From the NCBI RefSeq assembly GCF_040394755.1, contig NZ_JBEBRQ010000002.1: a stretch of 64,000 nt of DNA, one strand, 5' to 3'. Position 1 is the stretch's first letter. Every line of letters starts with the position of its first letter. The notes below the pieces were generated by a model, which was given only the letters and a program-made list of their open reading frames with translations, did no database searches and was not told where the DNA came from. A program made the translations under genes and the position numbers. Source of the DNA: Castellaniella defragrans_A. Its GTDB lineage: Bacteria; Pseudomonadota; Gammaproteobacteria; Burkholderiales; Burkholderiaceae_B. Positions 51,696-63,975 of the stretch are shown here, piece by piece.

Positions 51696-54600
51696 TCACC
51701 GTTCAACATCATGGCGGTCACCCACCGCCGGAGCCCCACCTTCGATTTCCGTGATGATCGGGTCGTCCCAGGAGCCCGTCACCCGGTAACGCACCGTCAT
51801 GGCACGCGCCAGCGGGTGCTTGAGCAGCCACTGGCTCAGGAACGCGCCGATGCCGACGACCGGATTGATCGCGATCCCGGCGGCGATGGCCGCGCCGCTG
51901 ACATCCAGGTTGGGCACGATGACCGCCTGCATATTGAGGGTCTCGTCGATGATGCTGGAGCTGCCGTCGAGCAGGATGGTGCCCACGGGCCCGATCACCT
52001 TGTAATCGCGCGCATGGGCCACGCCCCCGGACAGCTCGATCGTGCCGCGCAACTGATCGAAGGGGAATCCTTCCTGGGTCAGCCCCGTCAGGCCCGTGTC
52101 CAGGCTGGACAGGCGGGTGATCGATTGCAGGGACAGCAGCTCTAGCAATTTGGCGGATCGGGACCCCAATTGGTTGAACCGCCCCTTGTCGAGCTGGACA
52201 TCCAGCGTGCCGCCGAGCTTGGTTTTCTCCTGCGTCCAGGGGAAATCACGCCATTCGAACCCACCTTTGAGCGTGCCCTGGCCGCCGGACATCATATTCG
52301 CGAAACCCGCCCCGTCCAGCCATGCGCCCAGGTCCGAGACCTCGGCATTCGCCCCGATGTTCAGGCCGCGCTGCGGGCCGCGCAGACGCCAGGAACCCTG
52401 GCCCCGGATCCGGGCATGGCGATTGCCCAGGGACAGGGTCTCGAGCCGCCAGTTCCCGGCGGATGTATCCTTGACCCCCTCGAGCGACAGGGCGCCTACG
52501 GCGTGGCCATAGAGCCGCAGATCATCGACCTGCAGGACGATCGCCGGCACATTCAGCTCGTCATCGAAAGAGATCTCCTGTGTTGCGACCTCGGGCAGCA
52601 GGGACGGTCCATCGGCGGGATCGTCGCCCAGGCTCAGGCGGGCGAAGCGGCCCGATACACGGTCGGTGATCCGGCCCCCCTCCTGGCGCCACTTGAGCGT
52701 CCCGGCGATCTGCTCGGAACGGACGTTCATGGACCACTGATCGTCCTGCGGATCGCGCACGATCCGCAGGACGGCATCATTCATCCTCATCCCGAGCAGG
52801 CGAGCCTCCTCGGCCTGCATACTGAACGTCGTCAGCGCGGGGAATACTTTGTCCGCCACGGCCCCGGCGCCCTTGCGGGCATCGCCGTCCGAAGCGGAGA
52901 ACTCGTTGACGATGTCATTCCAGACATCCATGTCCAGCAAGGGGTAGGCGATATCAACCGCGAGGCCATCCGGCGGCGGCGCGGCGCGGTTCACGCCGAT
53001 CGAGGCGGCCTGAAAATAAGGGCCGGACGATGTGCCGCGCCGATGCCGCAGCCGGGCCGAAAGCGCGGTGCCGAGGTCGATGGCCAGCGTATCGTCGCGC
53101 GCCTCCTGATTCGACCAGACGATCCGCAACGTCCTGGCCTGTGTATCTGGCTTGGCCAGCGGCGCGGGAAAATTCAGTTCCAGGCCGCGCAGGTCGGAAT
53201 CCAGCGCCAGCTGATAGCCACGACCGCCGCGCGTGAGCCGGCCCTCATAGTCCAGCGCCCCGGTAACTCTGGACATTCCCGGCAGATCGACGAGACCGGC
53301 CAGCGCCTCGGCCGTCATACGGCCCCGCAGGATCAGGCCCTGGCCGTCCCCGCCCAGGCGCCCGGCCAGGGATGCCGCGCCATCCAGCACCCGCAGGGTG
53401 AAACCGGACTCGATTCCGATGCTCTTTTCGGTGAAATGCAGGGCGCCCTCGAGGTGCTCGAACGCCGGCACCTGCGGCATCAGGCGCAAGGTCCCATGAT
53501 CGAAGACGATGCGGCCATCGACCTGCGTATCCACACTATGCAGCAAGGGGACGGTCAAGGTCAGCGGCACCGCCCAGGCGCCCGCGGCCCGGGCATGATC
53601 GAACACGCCGTCGAGCAAGCCGCCCAAGGGCGAATGCGCGAGCAGGGCCATATAGTCCTCGCCCCGGGCCCGGGTCTGGCCCGAGACCGTCAGGACGGCG
53701 TTGCGCTCGATATTCGGAATAACGGCATGCAGGTTCGCAAGGTCGATGGCCGTCCCATCCGCGGGCAGGATCCGCGCCCGGTTACCGGTCAGCGTCAGAG
53801 CGACCCGATGCAGCTCTGCCGTGCCGTCCAGGTCCAGCAGCGCGGGCCAGGCCGGCTTGCCGGGCTCGGCCTGCGCATAATCGATGACCGCGCCGTGGTA
53901 GGCGCCAGCCACCAGGAAATCGCCGGCTTCGGGATGATCGCCGAACGGAAACCTGGCGGGATCCCCGCGCAGGCTCAGGCGGGCATCGGTCAGGGTGCCG
54001 GCCCGCAGTCCGTGAGCCAGCCAATCCCTGGCATCGGCATTGACCACCAGCGGCAAGTAGCGATGGATCGCATCCAGCCGCGCCCGCGCGATCGTGCCCT
54101 CGAGGTCGATCTCGCCCGCACCCTCGCCCGCCCGCCAACTGCCCGCGGCACTGACATCGATGTCCGGATTGCGCCAGTGCAGCTGGTCGAAAGTCACGGA
54201 TAGGGGTTCCCCCACGCGCACCTGGGCCTCGGCATCCAGCCGCCCCAGGGCGATGGGATGCTGGAACCACTCGGGATCGCGCAGATCCAGGCCCTGCGTC
54301 TGCACGGCCATCCGCAGGGGGCCGCCCGCCCCGGAAGCGCCGCCCATGACCGTCCGCCAGCTCGTCCAGGGGCCTTGGGCATACGCCCGCACTCTGGGGG
54401 CCTGGAATCGTATGTTCGGGGCCTGAACCCAGTCCATGCCATCGATGGCCGCCTCGAATGTCACCCTCGGATCGTTGGCGGCGGCCGCCTGCTCATCACC
54501 CGCCTCGGCCCAGACCCGCAGGGTGAGGCGGCCATCGCGCAGGGGCTTGGGAACGTTCGCCCAGGGCCGCCACGCGGCCGCCTGCAAGTCCTCGATGGCG

Positions 54601-55325
54601 ACATAGGATCGGTAGGCGCGCGGCCAGGCGCCGTGCGCCAGCCTTTCGGGCTCTTTGATGCGCGCGCGCACCTGCGCCGTCCCGCCCATGTCCTCGGGGG
54701 GATGCATGGAAAACGAGGCCGACAGCACACCGCGAACGGAGCCATCCAGGATCGCCTCGACGCCGGTGAAAACAAGTTCGGGCGCTGCACGCCATTCGTC
54801 GTGCCAACGGATCGTGGTGTCCTGCAAGGCGATGCTCGGCTGCGTCACGAGCCAGGCAAGCCACGGCGAACCGTCCTCGTCGTCGGACTCCTGGCCCTGG
54901 ATGCGCTGGCCGAGAACGTGAATGCCACCCTGAGTATCGCGGCGCACGGCCAGATCCATGCCGCGCACCGAAAGCCGCAATCCAGGGCGCAGGCGCAGCA
55001 CGCTGCGCCAGCTCAGACGCGCTCTGGTTTCCGGGATCGAGAGCAGCACGGCGCCCTGCGGATTGCGCAGCACGACGTCGTCGAGTTCCAGCATCGGATT
55101 CCAGCCATGCCAGCTGGCGTGAATCCTGCCCAGTTCGATCGGCGTCCCGAGCGCTTTTGAAATCCACGTCTGGATCTCGGGACGCCAATGATCCACGTCC
55201 GGCAGAATGACGTAGCGCAGGCCAAGCAGCGCGAGGCCCAGGACAAAATACAGGCAAACGACGAGGCCGATGATCCGGCGAGTCCATCCAGAAAGGAAAC
55301 GGAAGCGTGAAATCGATTGGCGCAT
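51696..55325 (-). CDS. yhdP: YhdP family AsmA-like envelope protein
   Basis: This 1209-aa protein belongs to the AsmA-like/YhdP (TIGR02099) group, long bridge-like proteins that help carry phospholipid to the outer membrane. It has one N-terminal transmembrane helix (residues about 17-38) and a long periplasmic region. Recognisable blocks are PDVDHWRPEIQTWISKALGTPIELGRI at the start and a C-terminal domain with VGIGAFLSQWLLKHPLARAM. It is divergent from glnE across 84 bp. Confidence 0.93.
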   Translation of the reverse strand: MRQSISRFRFLSGWTRRIIGLVVCLYFVLGLALLGLRYVILPDVDHWRPEIQTWISKALGTPIELGRIHASWHGWNPMLELDDVVLRNPQGAVLLSIPETRARLSWRSVLRLRPGLRLSVRGMDLAVRRDTQGGIHVLGQRIQGQESDDEDGSPWLAWLVTQPSIALQDTTIRWHDEWRAAPELVFTGVEAILDGSVRGVLSASFSMHPPEDMGGTAQVRARIKEPERLAHGAWPRAYRSYVAIEDLQAAAWRPWANVPKPLRDGRLTLRVWAEAGDEQAAAANDPRVTFEAAIDGMDWVQAPNIRFQAPRVRAYAQGPWTSWRTVMGGASGAGGPLRMAVQTQGLDLRDPEWFQHPIALGRLDAEAQVRVGEPLSVTFDQLHWRNPDIDVSAAGSWRAGEGAGEIDLEGTIARARLDAIHRYLPLVVNADARDWLAHGLRAGTLTDARLSLRGDPARFPFGDHPEAGDFLVAGAYHGAVIDYAQAEPGKPAWPALLDLDGTAELHRVALTLTGNRARILPADGTAIDLANLHAVIPNIERNAVLTVSGQTRARGEDYMALLAHSPLGGLLDGVFDHARAAGAWAVPLTLTVPLLHSVDTQVDGRIVFDHGTLRLMPQVPAFEHLEGALHFTEKSIGIESGFTLRVLDGAASLAGRLGGDGQGLILRGRMTAEALAGLVDLPGMSRVTGALDYEGRLTRGGRGYQLALDSDLRGLELNFPAPLAKPDTQARTLRIVWSNQEARDDTLAIDLGTALSARLRHRRGTSSGPYFQAASIGVNRAAPPPDGLAVDIAYPLLDMDVWNDIVNEFSASDGDARKGAGAVADKVFPALTTFSMQAEEARLLGMRMNDAVLRIVRDPQDDQWSMNVRSEQIAGTLKWRQEGGRITDRVSGRFARLSLGDDPADGPSLLPEVATQEISFDDELNVPAIVLQVDDLRLYGHAVGALSLEGVKDTSAGNWRLETLSLGNRHARIRGQGSWRLRGPQRGLNIGANAEVSDLGAWLDGAGFANMMSGGQGTLKGGFEWRDFPWTQEKTKLGGTLDVQLDKGRFNQLGSRSAKLLELLSLQSITRLSSLDTGLTGLTQEGFPFDQLRGTIELSGGVAHARDYKVIGPVGTILLDGSSSIIDETLNMQAVIVPNLDVSGAAIAAGIAINPVVGIGAFLSQWLLKHPLARAMTVRYRVTGSWDDPIITEIEGGAPAVGDRHDVER

Positions 55326-55409
55326 GCCGTTATTTGAAGTACTTTAGGGCCCTCTGCGGCATAAGGCCGACAGAGCCGAATCGCAACAACCCTCCGAAGC
55401 TGACCATCC

Positions 55410-58205
55410 ATGTCCGAGGACATTATATTAGAGCCTGCCCTGCGCTGGTCCGGCGCGCTGCGCCGCAAGGCGCTGGCCCAACCGGAATTCCTGGAGCGCC
55501 TCACCGACGATGCGGCGCAACCGGTCACGCGCAAGACCATCGCAGACTGGTTCGAGGACGCCCTGCCCGGGGGCGCGCCGGGCGAAACGCCGCCGCTCGC
55601 CTCCCTGCGCACGGCCCTGCGCCGGCTGCGCGAACGGGTTTTTTACACGCTCATGGTCCGCGACATCGCCGGCCAGGCGCCGCTGCACGAGGTCGTCGCC
55701 GCCATGTCGGCGCTGGCCGATCTGGCCGTGGGCCAGGCCTATCACGGCGTCATGCGGGACCTGATCGAAATCCACGGCATCCCCCGGCACCCCGAAACTG
55801 GCGCGCCACAGGACATGATGATCCTGGGCATGGGCAAGCTCGGCGGCAAGGAGCTGAACGTTTCGTCGGACATCGACCTGATCATGCTCTACGGCGAGGA
55901 GGGCGAGACCGACGGCCGCCGGCGCATCAGCCACCACGAGTTCTACGGCAAAGCCTGCCGCATGATGATGCCGGTCCTCTCGGAAATCGATGCCGATGGT
56001 TTTGTATTCCGCACCGACCTGCGCCTGCGCCCGGACGGCGACAGCGGGCCCCTCGCCTGGAGCCTGGACGCGCTCGAGAACTATCTGGTCGCCCAGGGCC
56101 GCGAATGGGAACGCTACGCCTGGCTCAAGGCGCGGCCGATCCCCTGCCCTTATTTCGCCGAGGACGACCTCGCCACCCAGGTCTGCCAGCTCGAAGCCCT
56201 GCGCCAACCCTTTGTGTACCGCAAGTATTTCGACTTCGACGCCCTCTCGGCCCTGCGGCGCCTGCGCGAACGCATCCGCATGGACTGGCAGCGCCGCGCC
56301 CATGCCCGCAACGGCGTGGATACCCGCCACAACATCAAACTGGGCGAAGGCGGCATCCGCGAGATCGAATTCGTGGTCCAGCTCAATCAGCTCATCCGCG
56401 GCGGACGCCTGCCCTCGCTGCAACAGCGCAACCTGCTCGCGGCCCTGCACCGGCAGCGGCGCGCGGGCCTGCTCGACCAGGCGCAGGCCGAGGGGCTGGA
56501 GGCCGCCTACGGGTTTCTGCGCCGGGTCGAACACATGCTGCAATACCGCGAGGACGAGCAGACCCACCTGCTGCCGCCCGAACCCGAACGCCATGCCGAA
56601 CTCGCCCGCGCCATGGGTCTGTCGGCCGAGGAATTCACCGCACGCCTGGATGCGCATCGCGGCTTTGTCGCCCAATGCTTCCGCGATGCCTTCCGGATCG
56701 CCGGCATGGGCGGCGATCCGGCCGAACCGGCCGACCCTGCCCCGGCGAGCGACCCCGATATTCCACTACCGCCCCCTTACACCGGGGAGGATGCGGAAAT
56801 CATCCGGCCACGCATCGAGGCGCTGCTCGAAGGCCACCGGATCCGCAGCCTGCCCAATACCAGCCGCAGGCGGCTGATGGCGCTGCTGCCGCGCCTGATC
56901 GAGACCGCTGGCGGCACTCCGGCCCCCCGAGGCACGCTGCTGCGCCTGCTGGACCTGGTCGAACACGTGGCCCAGCGCAGCGCCTATCTGGCGCTGCTCG
57001 CCGAATATCCGGAAACCCTGGCGCGCGTGGCCCGGATCATCGGCGCAAGCCCCTGGGCCTCACAATATCTCACCCAGTACCCCCTGCTGCTCGACGGCCT
57101 GATTGAATGGCGCAGTCTCATGCTGCCTCCGGACTTCGCGGCGATCGCCGAGCAACTGTCCAGCGACCTGGATGCCTGCGTGCTGCCCGACGGCCAGGCC
57201 GACGTCGAGCGGCAGATGAACCTGATGCGTGATCTCCAGCATCAGGTGACCTTCCAGTTGCTCGCCCAGGACCTGGAGGGCGCGATCACCGTCGAGGCGC
57301 TGGCCGACCACCTGTCGGCGCTGGCCGACCTGCTGCTGGCCGAAACCATCCGCCGAACCTGGCCGCTGGCGCTGCCGCGCGACCAGCGCGCCAACCCAGG
57401 GACGCCGCGCTTTGCCATCATTGCCTACGGCAAACTGGGCGGCAAGGAAATCGGTTACGCCTCGGATCTGGATCTCGTGTTCCTCTACGATGATCCGGAT
57501 CAGGATGCGAGCGAGCGCTACATCAAGCTCGGCCGGCGGGTGGCGTCATGGCTCTCCACTCTCACTTCATCGGGCCGCCTGTACGACATCGACCTGCGGC
57601 TGCGTCCGGACGGCGACGCGGGCCTGCTGGCCGTGCCGATCGACGCTTTCGAGTCCTACCAGCTCCACCAGGCCTGGGCCTGGGAGCACCAGGCGCTGAC
57701 CCGCGCGCGGTTCGTTGCTGGCGATGCGGGAATCGGCGCCCGCTTCGAGGACATCCGCCGGCGCATCCTGCTGCTGCCCCGCAATCCGGAGGTCCTGCGC
57801 AAGGATGTGCGCGACATGCGCGCCAAGATCACCGCCGGCCATCCGAATCACAGCGGCGACTTCGACCTCAAGCATGACCGGGGAGGCATGGTCGACATCG
57901 AGTTCATCACCCAGTACCTGGTCCTGTCCCAATCCAGCGCGCACCCCGAGCTGCTGGGCAACCTGGGCAACATTGCCCTGCTGGGGCTGGCTGCCGGCGC
58001 CGGCCTGATCCCAGGGCCGCTGGCCGCGCAGGTGGCCGACGCCTATCGCGTTCTGCGCCGCCGCCAGCACGTCCTGCGGCTGCAGGGCGCCGAAAAGGCG
58101 CGGGTCCCGGCCGATGAACTGCAGGCCGAGCGCCAGGCCGTGCACACGCTATGGGACAGGGTGCTGGGCGAGGGTGCCGCAATGCGGCATGAACCACTAA
58201 AATGA
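55410..58205 (+). CDS. glnE: Bifunctional glutamine synthetase adenylyltransferase/deadenylase GlnE
   Basis: This 931-aa nitrogen regulator adenylylates and deadenylylates glutamine synthetase in response to PII. Two nucleotidyltransferase domains are seen: GMGKLGGKELNVSSDIDLIMLY in the N-terminal half (deadenylase side) and YGKLGGKEIGYASDLDLVFLY in the C-terminal half (adenylase side). Each is followed by the RTDLRLRPDGDSG / DIDLRLRPDGDAG block. Length is normal. Confidence 0.96.
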   Translation: MSEDIILEPALRWSGALRRKALAQPEFLERLTDDAAQPVTRKTIADWFEDALPGGAPGETPPLASLRTALRRLRERVFYTLMVRDIAGQAPLHEVVAAMSALADLAVGQAYHGVMRDLIEIHGIPRHPETGAPQDMMILGMGKLGGKELNVSSDIDLIMLYGEEGETDGRRRISHHEFYGKACRMMMPVLSEIDADGFVFRTDLRLRPDGDSGPLAWSLDALENYLVAQGREWERYAWLKARPIPCPYFAEDDLATQVCQLEALRQPFVYRKYFDFDALSALRRLRERIRMDWQRRAHARNGVDTRHNIKLGEGGIREIEFVVQLNQLIRGGRLPSLQQRNLLAALHRQRRAGLLDQAQAEGLEAAYGFLRRVEHMLQYREDEQTHLLPPEPERHAELARAMGLSAEEFTARLDAHRGFVAQCFRDAFRIAGMGGDPAEPADPAPASDPDIPLPPPYTGEDAEIIRPRIEALLEGHRIRSLPNTSRRRLMALLPRLIETAGGTPAPRGTLLRLLDLVEHVAQRSAYLALLAEYPETLARVARIIGASPWASQYLTQYPLLLDGLIEWRSLMLPPDFAAIAEQLSSDLDACVLPDGQADVERQMNLMRDLQHQVTFQLLAQDLEGAITVEALADHLSALADLLLAETIRRTWPLALPRDQRANPGTPRFAIIAYGKLGGKEIGYASDLDLVFLYDDPDQDASERYIKLGRRVASWLSTLTSSGRLYDIDLRLRPDGDAGLLAVPIDAFESYQLHQAWAWEHQALTRARFVAGDAGIGARFEDIRRRILLLPRNPEVLRKDVRDMRAKITAGHPNHSGDFDLKHDRGGMVDIEFITQYLVLSQSSAHPELLGNLGNIALLGLAAGAGLIPGPLAAQVADAYRVLRRRQHVLRLQGAEKARVPADELQAERQAVHTLWDRVLGEGAAMRHEPLK

Positions 58206-58250
58206 GGGCTCCACAGCACCTTGCTCACGGGTCCCATCCGCCGCCGCGCC

Positions 58251-58895
58251 ATGACTGAATTCCAACGCCCCGTCCTGAACCTGCCCGAAGGACACCAGAA
58301 AGTCCTGCTGCACTCCTGCTGCGCGCCTTGTTCGGGCGAGATCGTGGAGGCCATTCAGGCTTCCGGGATCGAGTACTCCATCTTTTTCTACAACCCGAAC
58401 ATCCACCCCATCCAGGAATACGAAATGCGCAAAGAGGAAAACGTCCTCTTTGCGCAGAAACACGGCATCGAGTTCATCGACGCCGACTACGATGTCGACA
58501 ACTGGTTCGAGCGGATCAAGGGCTTCGAAAACGAGCCCGAGCGCGGTCATCGCTGCACACTGTGTTTCGACATGCGCTTCGAGCGCACCGCCCTGTACGC
58601 CCACGAGCACGGCTTCGACACGATCACCAGTTCGCTGGGCATCTCGCGCTGGAAGAACATGGCCCAGGTCACCGCCTCCGGCGAACGCGCGGCGGCGCGC
58701 TACCCGGGACTGCTCTACTGGGCCTACAACTGGAGAAAAGGCGGCGGCTCGCAGCGCATGATCGAAATCAGCAAGGCCGAGCATTTCTACCAACAGGAAT
58801 ACTGCGGCTGCGTCTATTCGCTGCGCGACATGAACCGCTGGCGCCAGAACAAGGGCCTGCCCCTCGTGCGCACTGGTGAGAAATTCTACGAATAG
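58251..58895 (+). CDS. queH: Epoxyqueuosine reductase QueH
   Basis: This 214-aa Fe-S enzyme does the last step of queuosine tRNA modification, replacing QueG in some bacteria. The conserved cysteines are HSCCAPCSG (C23, C24, C27), RCTLCFDMR (C102, C105) and EYCGCVYS (C185, C187). The ATG at 58251 gives the family length; the frame is open 10 codons further upstream. It follows glnE by 45 bp. Confidence 0.95.
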   Translation: MTEFQRPVLNLPEGHQKVLLHSCCAPCSGEIVEAIQASGIEYSIFFYNPNIHPIQEYEMRKEENVLFAQKHGIEFIDADYDVDNWFERIKGFENEPERGHRCTLCFDMRFERTALYAHEHGFDTITSSLGISRWKNMAQVTASGERAAARYPGLLYWAYNWRKGGGSQRMIEISKAEHFYQQEYCGCVYSLRDMNRWRQNKGLPLVRTGEKFYE

Positions 58896-58901
58896 GGCCG
58901 G

Positions 58902-59015
58902 TCAAGCGCCATGCCGCCGCCAAAACTCTGCTGGCGTCATACTGACTCGCGGCAACCGGGGCAGCACTCGCACCAGTTCGTCCAGGATGTAGTGCGACAG
59001 CACAGCCTTCAGCGC
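58902..59015 (-). pseudogene. Remnant of a PIN-domain toxin gene
   Basis: The frame reads ALKAVLSHYILDELVRVLPR, then LPRVSMTPAEFWRRHGA before the stop at 58902. The first part resembles the SPYILDELARVL segment in the first half of PIN toxins, and VSMTPAEFW resembles their C-terminal end. The stretch between, with the catalytic acidic residues, and the N-terminus are missing. It is therefore probably a doubly deleted relic with no nuclease activity. Confidence 0.55.
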
Positions 59016-59128
59016 GACTTTCTCTCGGCCGCCACCGCCGCCTCGATCTCGGCCATGCCTTCCTCGACGGGCACCCCGGCGTAGGCTTCGCCGATCCGGC
59101 GGCTCAAGGCGTCGAAACGCTCTCGCAT
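59009..59128 (-). pseudogene. Remnant of an antitoxin C-terminus
   Basis: A 39-codon frame reads MRERFDALSRRIGEAYAGVP, then VEEGMAEIEAAVAAERKSR and stops, 7 bases into the PIN relic. It looks like the C-terminal, toxin-binding tail of an AbrB- or RHH-type antitoxin, without its DNA-binding domain. Overlap of antitoxin end and toxin relic is what a decayed toxin-antitoxin operon would leave. It might still be translated, but I see no ribosome site. Confidence 0.5.
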
Positions 59129-59133
59129 ACGCC

Positions 59134-59163
59134 GGGTGCGGGGGATGTCCGTCCCCCGCACCC
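59134..59163 (-). terminator. Perfect 12-bp stem-loop after clpB
   Basis: GGGTGCGGGGGA (59134-59145) and TCCCCCGCACCC (59152-59163) enclose TGTCCG, 21 bp past the clpB stop. No T-tract follows on the minus strand. It is probably a transcript end or 3' stabiliser for clpB and also marks the border with the decayed toxin-antitoxin remnant. Confidence 0.55.
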
Positions 59164-59184
59164 ATGCCCCTGGACGAGGCTGGA

Positions 59185-61779
<2,595 letters not shown>

Positions 61780-61829
61780 CTTGATTGATTCCATATCCTG
61801 GTGGCGAGCCTGGGGCCCGAATGGTGAAT

Positions 61830-61858
61830 ATATGCGGTCCCTGATGCGAATTTTCAAG
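61830..61858 (-). promoter_or_regulatory. Sigma-32 (heat-shock) type promoter of clpB
   Basis: On the minus strand CTTGAAA (61858-61852) matches the RpoH -35 element exactly. After a 15-base spacer CGCATAT (61836-61830) fits the -10 CCCATNT in six of seven positions. The leader to the clpB start would be about 45 bases. Confidence 0.7.
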
Positions 61859-61979
61859 CCGGGAAACAAGCCTTGCGGACCGGAATTTTCTCACCGCGGA
61901 GCCCGCATTTCACGATTGCGCCGAGGCGCCGCAAGCTGTTAAGCTGACTGCCTTGTCAAGCTCAACAGGATCGAGGATC

Positions 61980-62210
61980 ATGCGTGGGGTCGTCAAAAAA
62001 TGGGGTAACAGCGCTGCCGTGCGCATCCCCGCATCCATGCTCAAGACCCTGCACATCGGCCCCGACAGCCTGGTCGACATCCGGCTCGAGCGCAACCACA
62101 TCGCAATAGAACCTGTGCGCGATCAGGAATACGTGCTGTCCCAGCTCCTTGGCGCGATCAAGCCCGGCAACCTCCACCCCGAAATCGATTTCGGATCGGC
62201 AGGCGACTGA
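61980..62210 (+). CDS. mazE: AbrB/MazE-type antitoxin
   Basis: This 76-aa protein has the swapped-hairpin AbrB/MazE fold at its N-terminus, seen as MRGVVKKWGNSAAVRIPASML. The acidic, hydrophobic C-terminus (LLGAIKPGNLHPEIDFGSAGD) should bind and block the toxin. GAGG lies six bases before the ATG at 61980. Its stop overlaps the toxin start by one base (TGATG), the normal layout for coupled antitoxin and toxin. Confidence 0.9.
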   Translation: MRGVVKKWGNSAAVRIPASMLKTLHIGPDSLVDIRLERNHIAIEPVRDQEYVLSQLLGAIKPGNLHPEIDFGSAGD

Positions 62211-62566
62211 TGGGCCCGCGCACTACCCCGCCCCGCGCTTTCGTCCCCGATGTCGGCGACGTGGTGCATGTGCATTTCACCGCCGCGCCGATGGCCGCGC
62301 CCGCCGCCCCCAAGGCGGCCCTGATCCTCAGCCCGGCGGCCTATAATCGCAAGACCGGCCTGATGGTGTGCTGTGCCCTGACCTACCAGCCCAAAGGCTA
62401 TCCCTTCGAAACACCGCTCGGCGCCCAACCCGGCATGGCGGTGCTCGCCGACCAGGTGAAAAGCCTGAAATGGGCTGGCACCCGCATTACGCTCGAGGGC
62501 CGGGCCACGCCCGACGAACTGGCCCAGGTTCGCGCCAAACTGCGCGCTCTGCTGTTCCACGACTGA
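62210..62566 (+). CDS. mazF: MazF/PemK-type endoribonuclease toxin
   Basis: This 118-aa toxin of the PemK/MazF family cleaves mRNA at short sequences. PDVGDVVHVHF is the N-terminal beta-hairpin and AALILSPAAYNRKTGLMVCCALT the strand-loop that holds the catalytic region. LADQVKSLKWAGTRIT is the third conserved block. It appears intact with a TGA-TAG double stop. It is divergent from clpB. Confidence 0.92.
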   Translation: MGPRTTPPRAFVPDVGDVVHVHFTAAPMAAPAAPKAALILSPAAYNRKTGLMVCCALTYQPKGYPFETPLGAQPGMAVLADQVKSLKWAGTRITLEGRATPDELAQVRAKLRALLFHD

Positions 62567-62674
62567 TAGGCGGCATAAAACCGGATTCCGGCACGAGCAT
62601 CGATCCAACCAAACACCTCCGCAAGCAACGCCCGCGCGAAACGCGCCGGCGCATCACGACTCCCGCAAAAGCAC

Positions 62675-63826
62675 ATGAGCACACCAACAGACTGGGACCC
62701 CAAGGCCCCTGAAGTCCTGGCTGATCCAATCAACGCCTACGACACCATGCGGACACGCTGCCCCGTCGCCAACAGCGGCGATGGCCATCACGCGGTCTTT
62801 CGCCACGCCGATGTGATGCGCATCCTGTTCGACCCCGAAACCTTCAGCAGCGGCGCATCCCACCAGATTTCGGTGCCTCACAGCATGGACCCGCCGGTGC
62901 ACACCGCCTTTCGCCGGCTGATCGATCCGTATTTCAGCCCCGCGCGCATTGCCGCCTTCGAGCCGGTCTGCGAACGGATCTGCGCCGAACTGACGGATCG
63001 CCTGCCAGCCGACGGCCAGATCGAACTCATGTTCAATCTGGCCCATCCTTTTGCGCTCTCGATACAGTGCGCCTTCCTGGGCTGGCCCGAGACGCTGCAC
63101 GAGCCATTGCTGCAATGGATTCTCAAAAAGAACGCCGTCACCCTGTCCGGCGACCCCCAGGCGGTGGCCGCCGTGGGCCAGGAATTCGACGCCACGATCC
63201 GCGCGCTGCTCCAGACTCGCCGGGCCGCGGGGGCCGATGCCCCTGATGACGCCACCACCCGCCTGATGCGCGAAACCGTCGACGGCCGCCCCCTGACCGA
63301 GGCGGAAATCGTCAGCATCCTGCGCAACTGGGCAGTCGGGGAACTGGGCACCATCGCCGCCAGTGTCGGCATCATCGCCCTTTATCTCGCCCGGCATCCA
63401 CAATTGCAGCAGGCGCTGCGCGCCAATCCGGCGCTGATCCGCGCCGCCAACGACGAAATCCTGCGCATCCAGGCCCCGCTGCTCGGCAACCGCCGGATCC
63501 TCACCCAGCCCGCGCGCCTGGGCGGCAAAGACCTGCCCGCGGGCGAACGTCTCGTCCTGATGTGGGCATCGGCCAACCGCGACGAGGCCGTTTTCGGCGA
63601 TCCGGACGAATTCCGCCTGGATCGCGATCCCGCCCTCAACCTGCTCTACGGCGCGGGCATTCATGCCTGTCCGGGGGCGCCATTGGCGCGCCTCGAACTC
63701 GAAACCCTCGTCCGCGCGCTGCTGATGGCCACACGGCGGATCGAGCCAATCCCGGATGCGCACCCCAGCCCCTCGGCCTACCCGACAGGCGGCTATCGGC
63801 AGGTCCCACTGCGCATCCGGCGTTGA
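62675..63826 (+). CDS. Cytochrome P450
   Basis: This 383-aa soluble bacterial P450 has its haem thiolate at C332 in YGAGIHACPGAPLARLE, where Tyr stands for the usual Phe at the start of the motif. The helix-K ExxR motif is NDEILRI (E and R three apart). The I-helix reads NWAVGELGTIAASVG: the usual acid-Thr pair ([A/G]Gx[D/E]T) is not in the standard register. It would need an external ferredoxin and reductase, which are not in the window. Substrate unknown. Confidence 0.92.
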   Translation: MSTPTDWDPKAPEVLADPINAYDTMRTRCPVANSGDGHHAVFRHADVMRILFDPETFSSGASHQISVPHSMDPPVHTAFRRLIDPYFSPARIAAFEPVCERICAELTDRLPADGQIELMFNLAHPFALSIQCAFLGWPETLHEPLLQWILKKNAVTLSGDPQAVAAVGQEFDATIRALLQTRRAAGADAPDDATTRLMRETVDGRPLTEAEIVSILRNWAVGELGTIAASVGIIALYLARHPQLQQALRANPALIRAANDEILRIQAPLLGNRRILTQPARLGGKDLPAGERLVLMWASANRDEAVFGDPDEFRLDRDPALNLLYGAGIHACPGAPLARLELETLVRALLMATRRIEPIPDAHPSPSAYPTGGYRQVPLRIRR

Positions 63827-63886
63827 TCTCCGGGGGGGCACGCCCTCCCAAAAGGACCAGCACCCTCCCACTGTCGTAGGCGGCCG

Positions 63887-63902
63887 GCGCCCAGGGGGGC
63901 GC
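63887..63902 (+). terminator. Possible terminator hairpin after the P450 gene
   Basis: GCGCCC (63887-63892), the loop AGGG, and GGGCGC (63897-63902) lie 60 bp after the P450 stop. Only a short TTT follows 6 bases later. The 174 bases after the P450 hold no gene that I can see. Confidence 0.35.
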
Positions 63903-63975
63903 GGCGCTTTCGAACCCGCCGTCGGATTGGGCGCAATCGGGGAGCCAAGGGCGCCACTGTTCGCGCGGGACGCTT

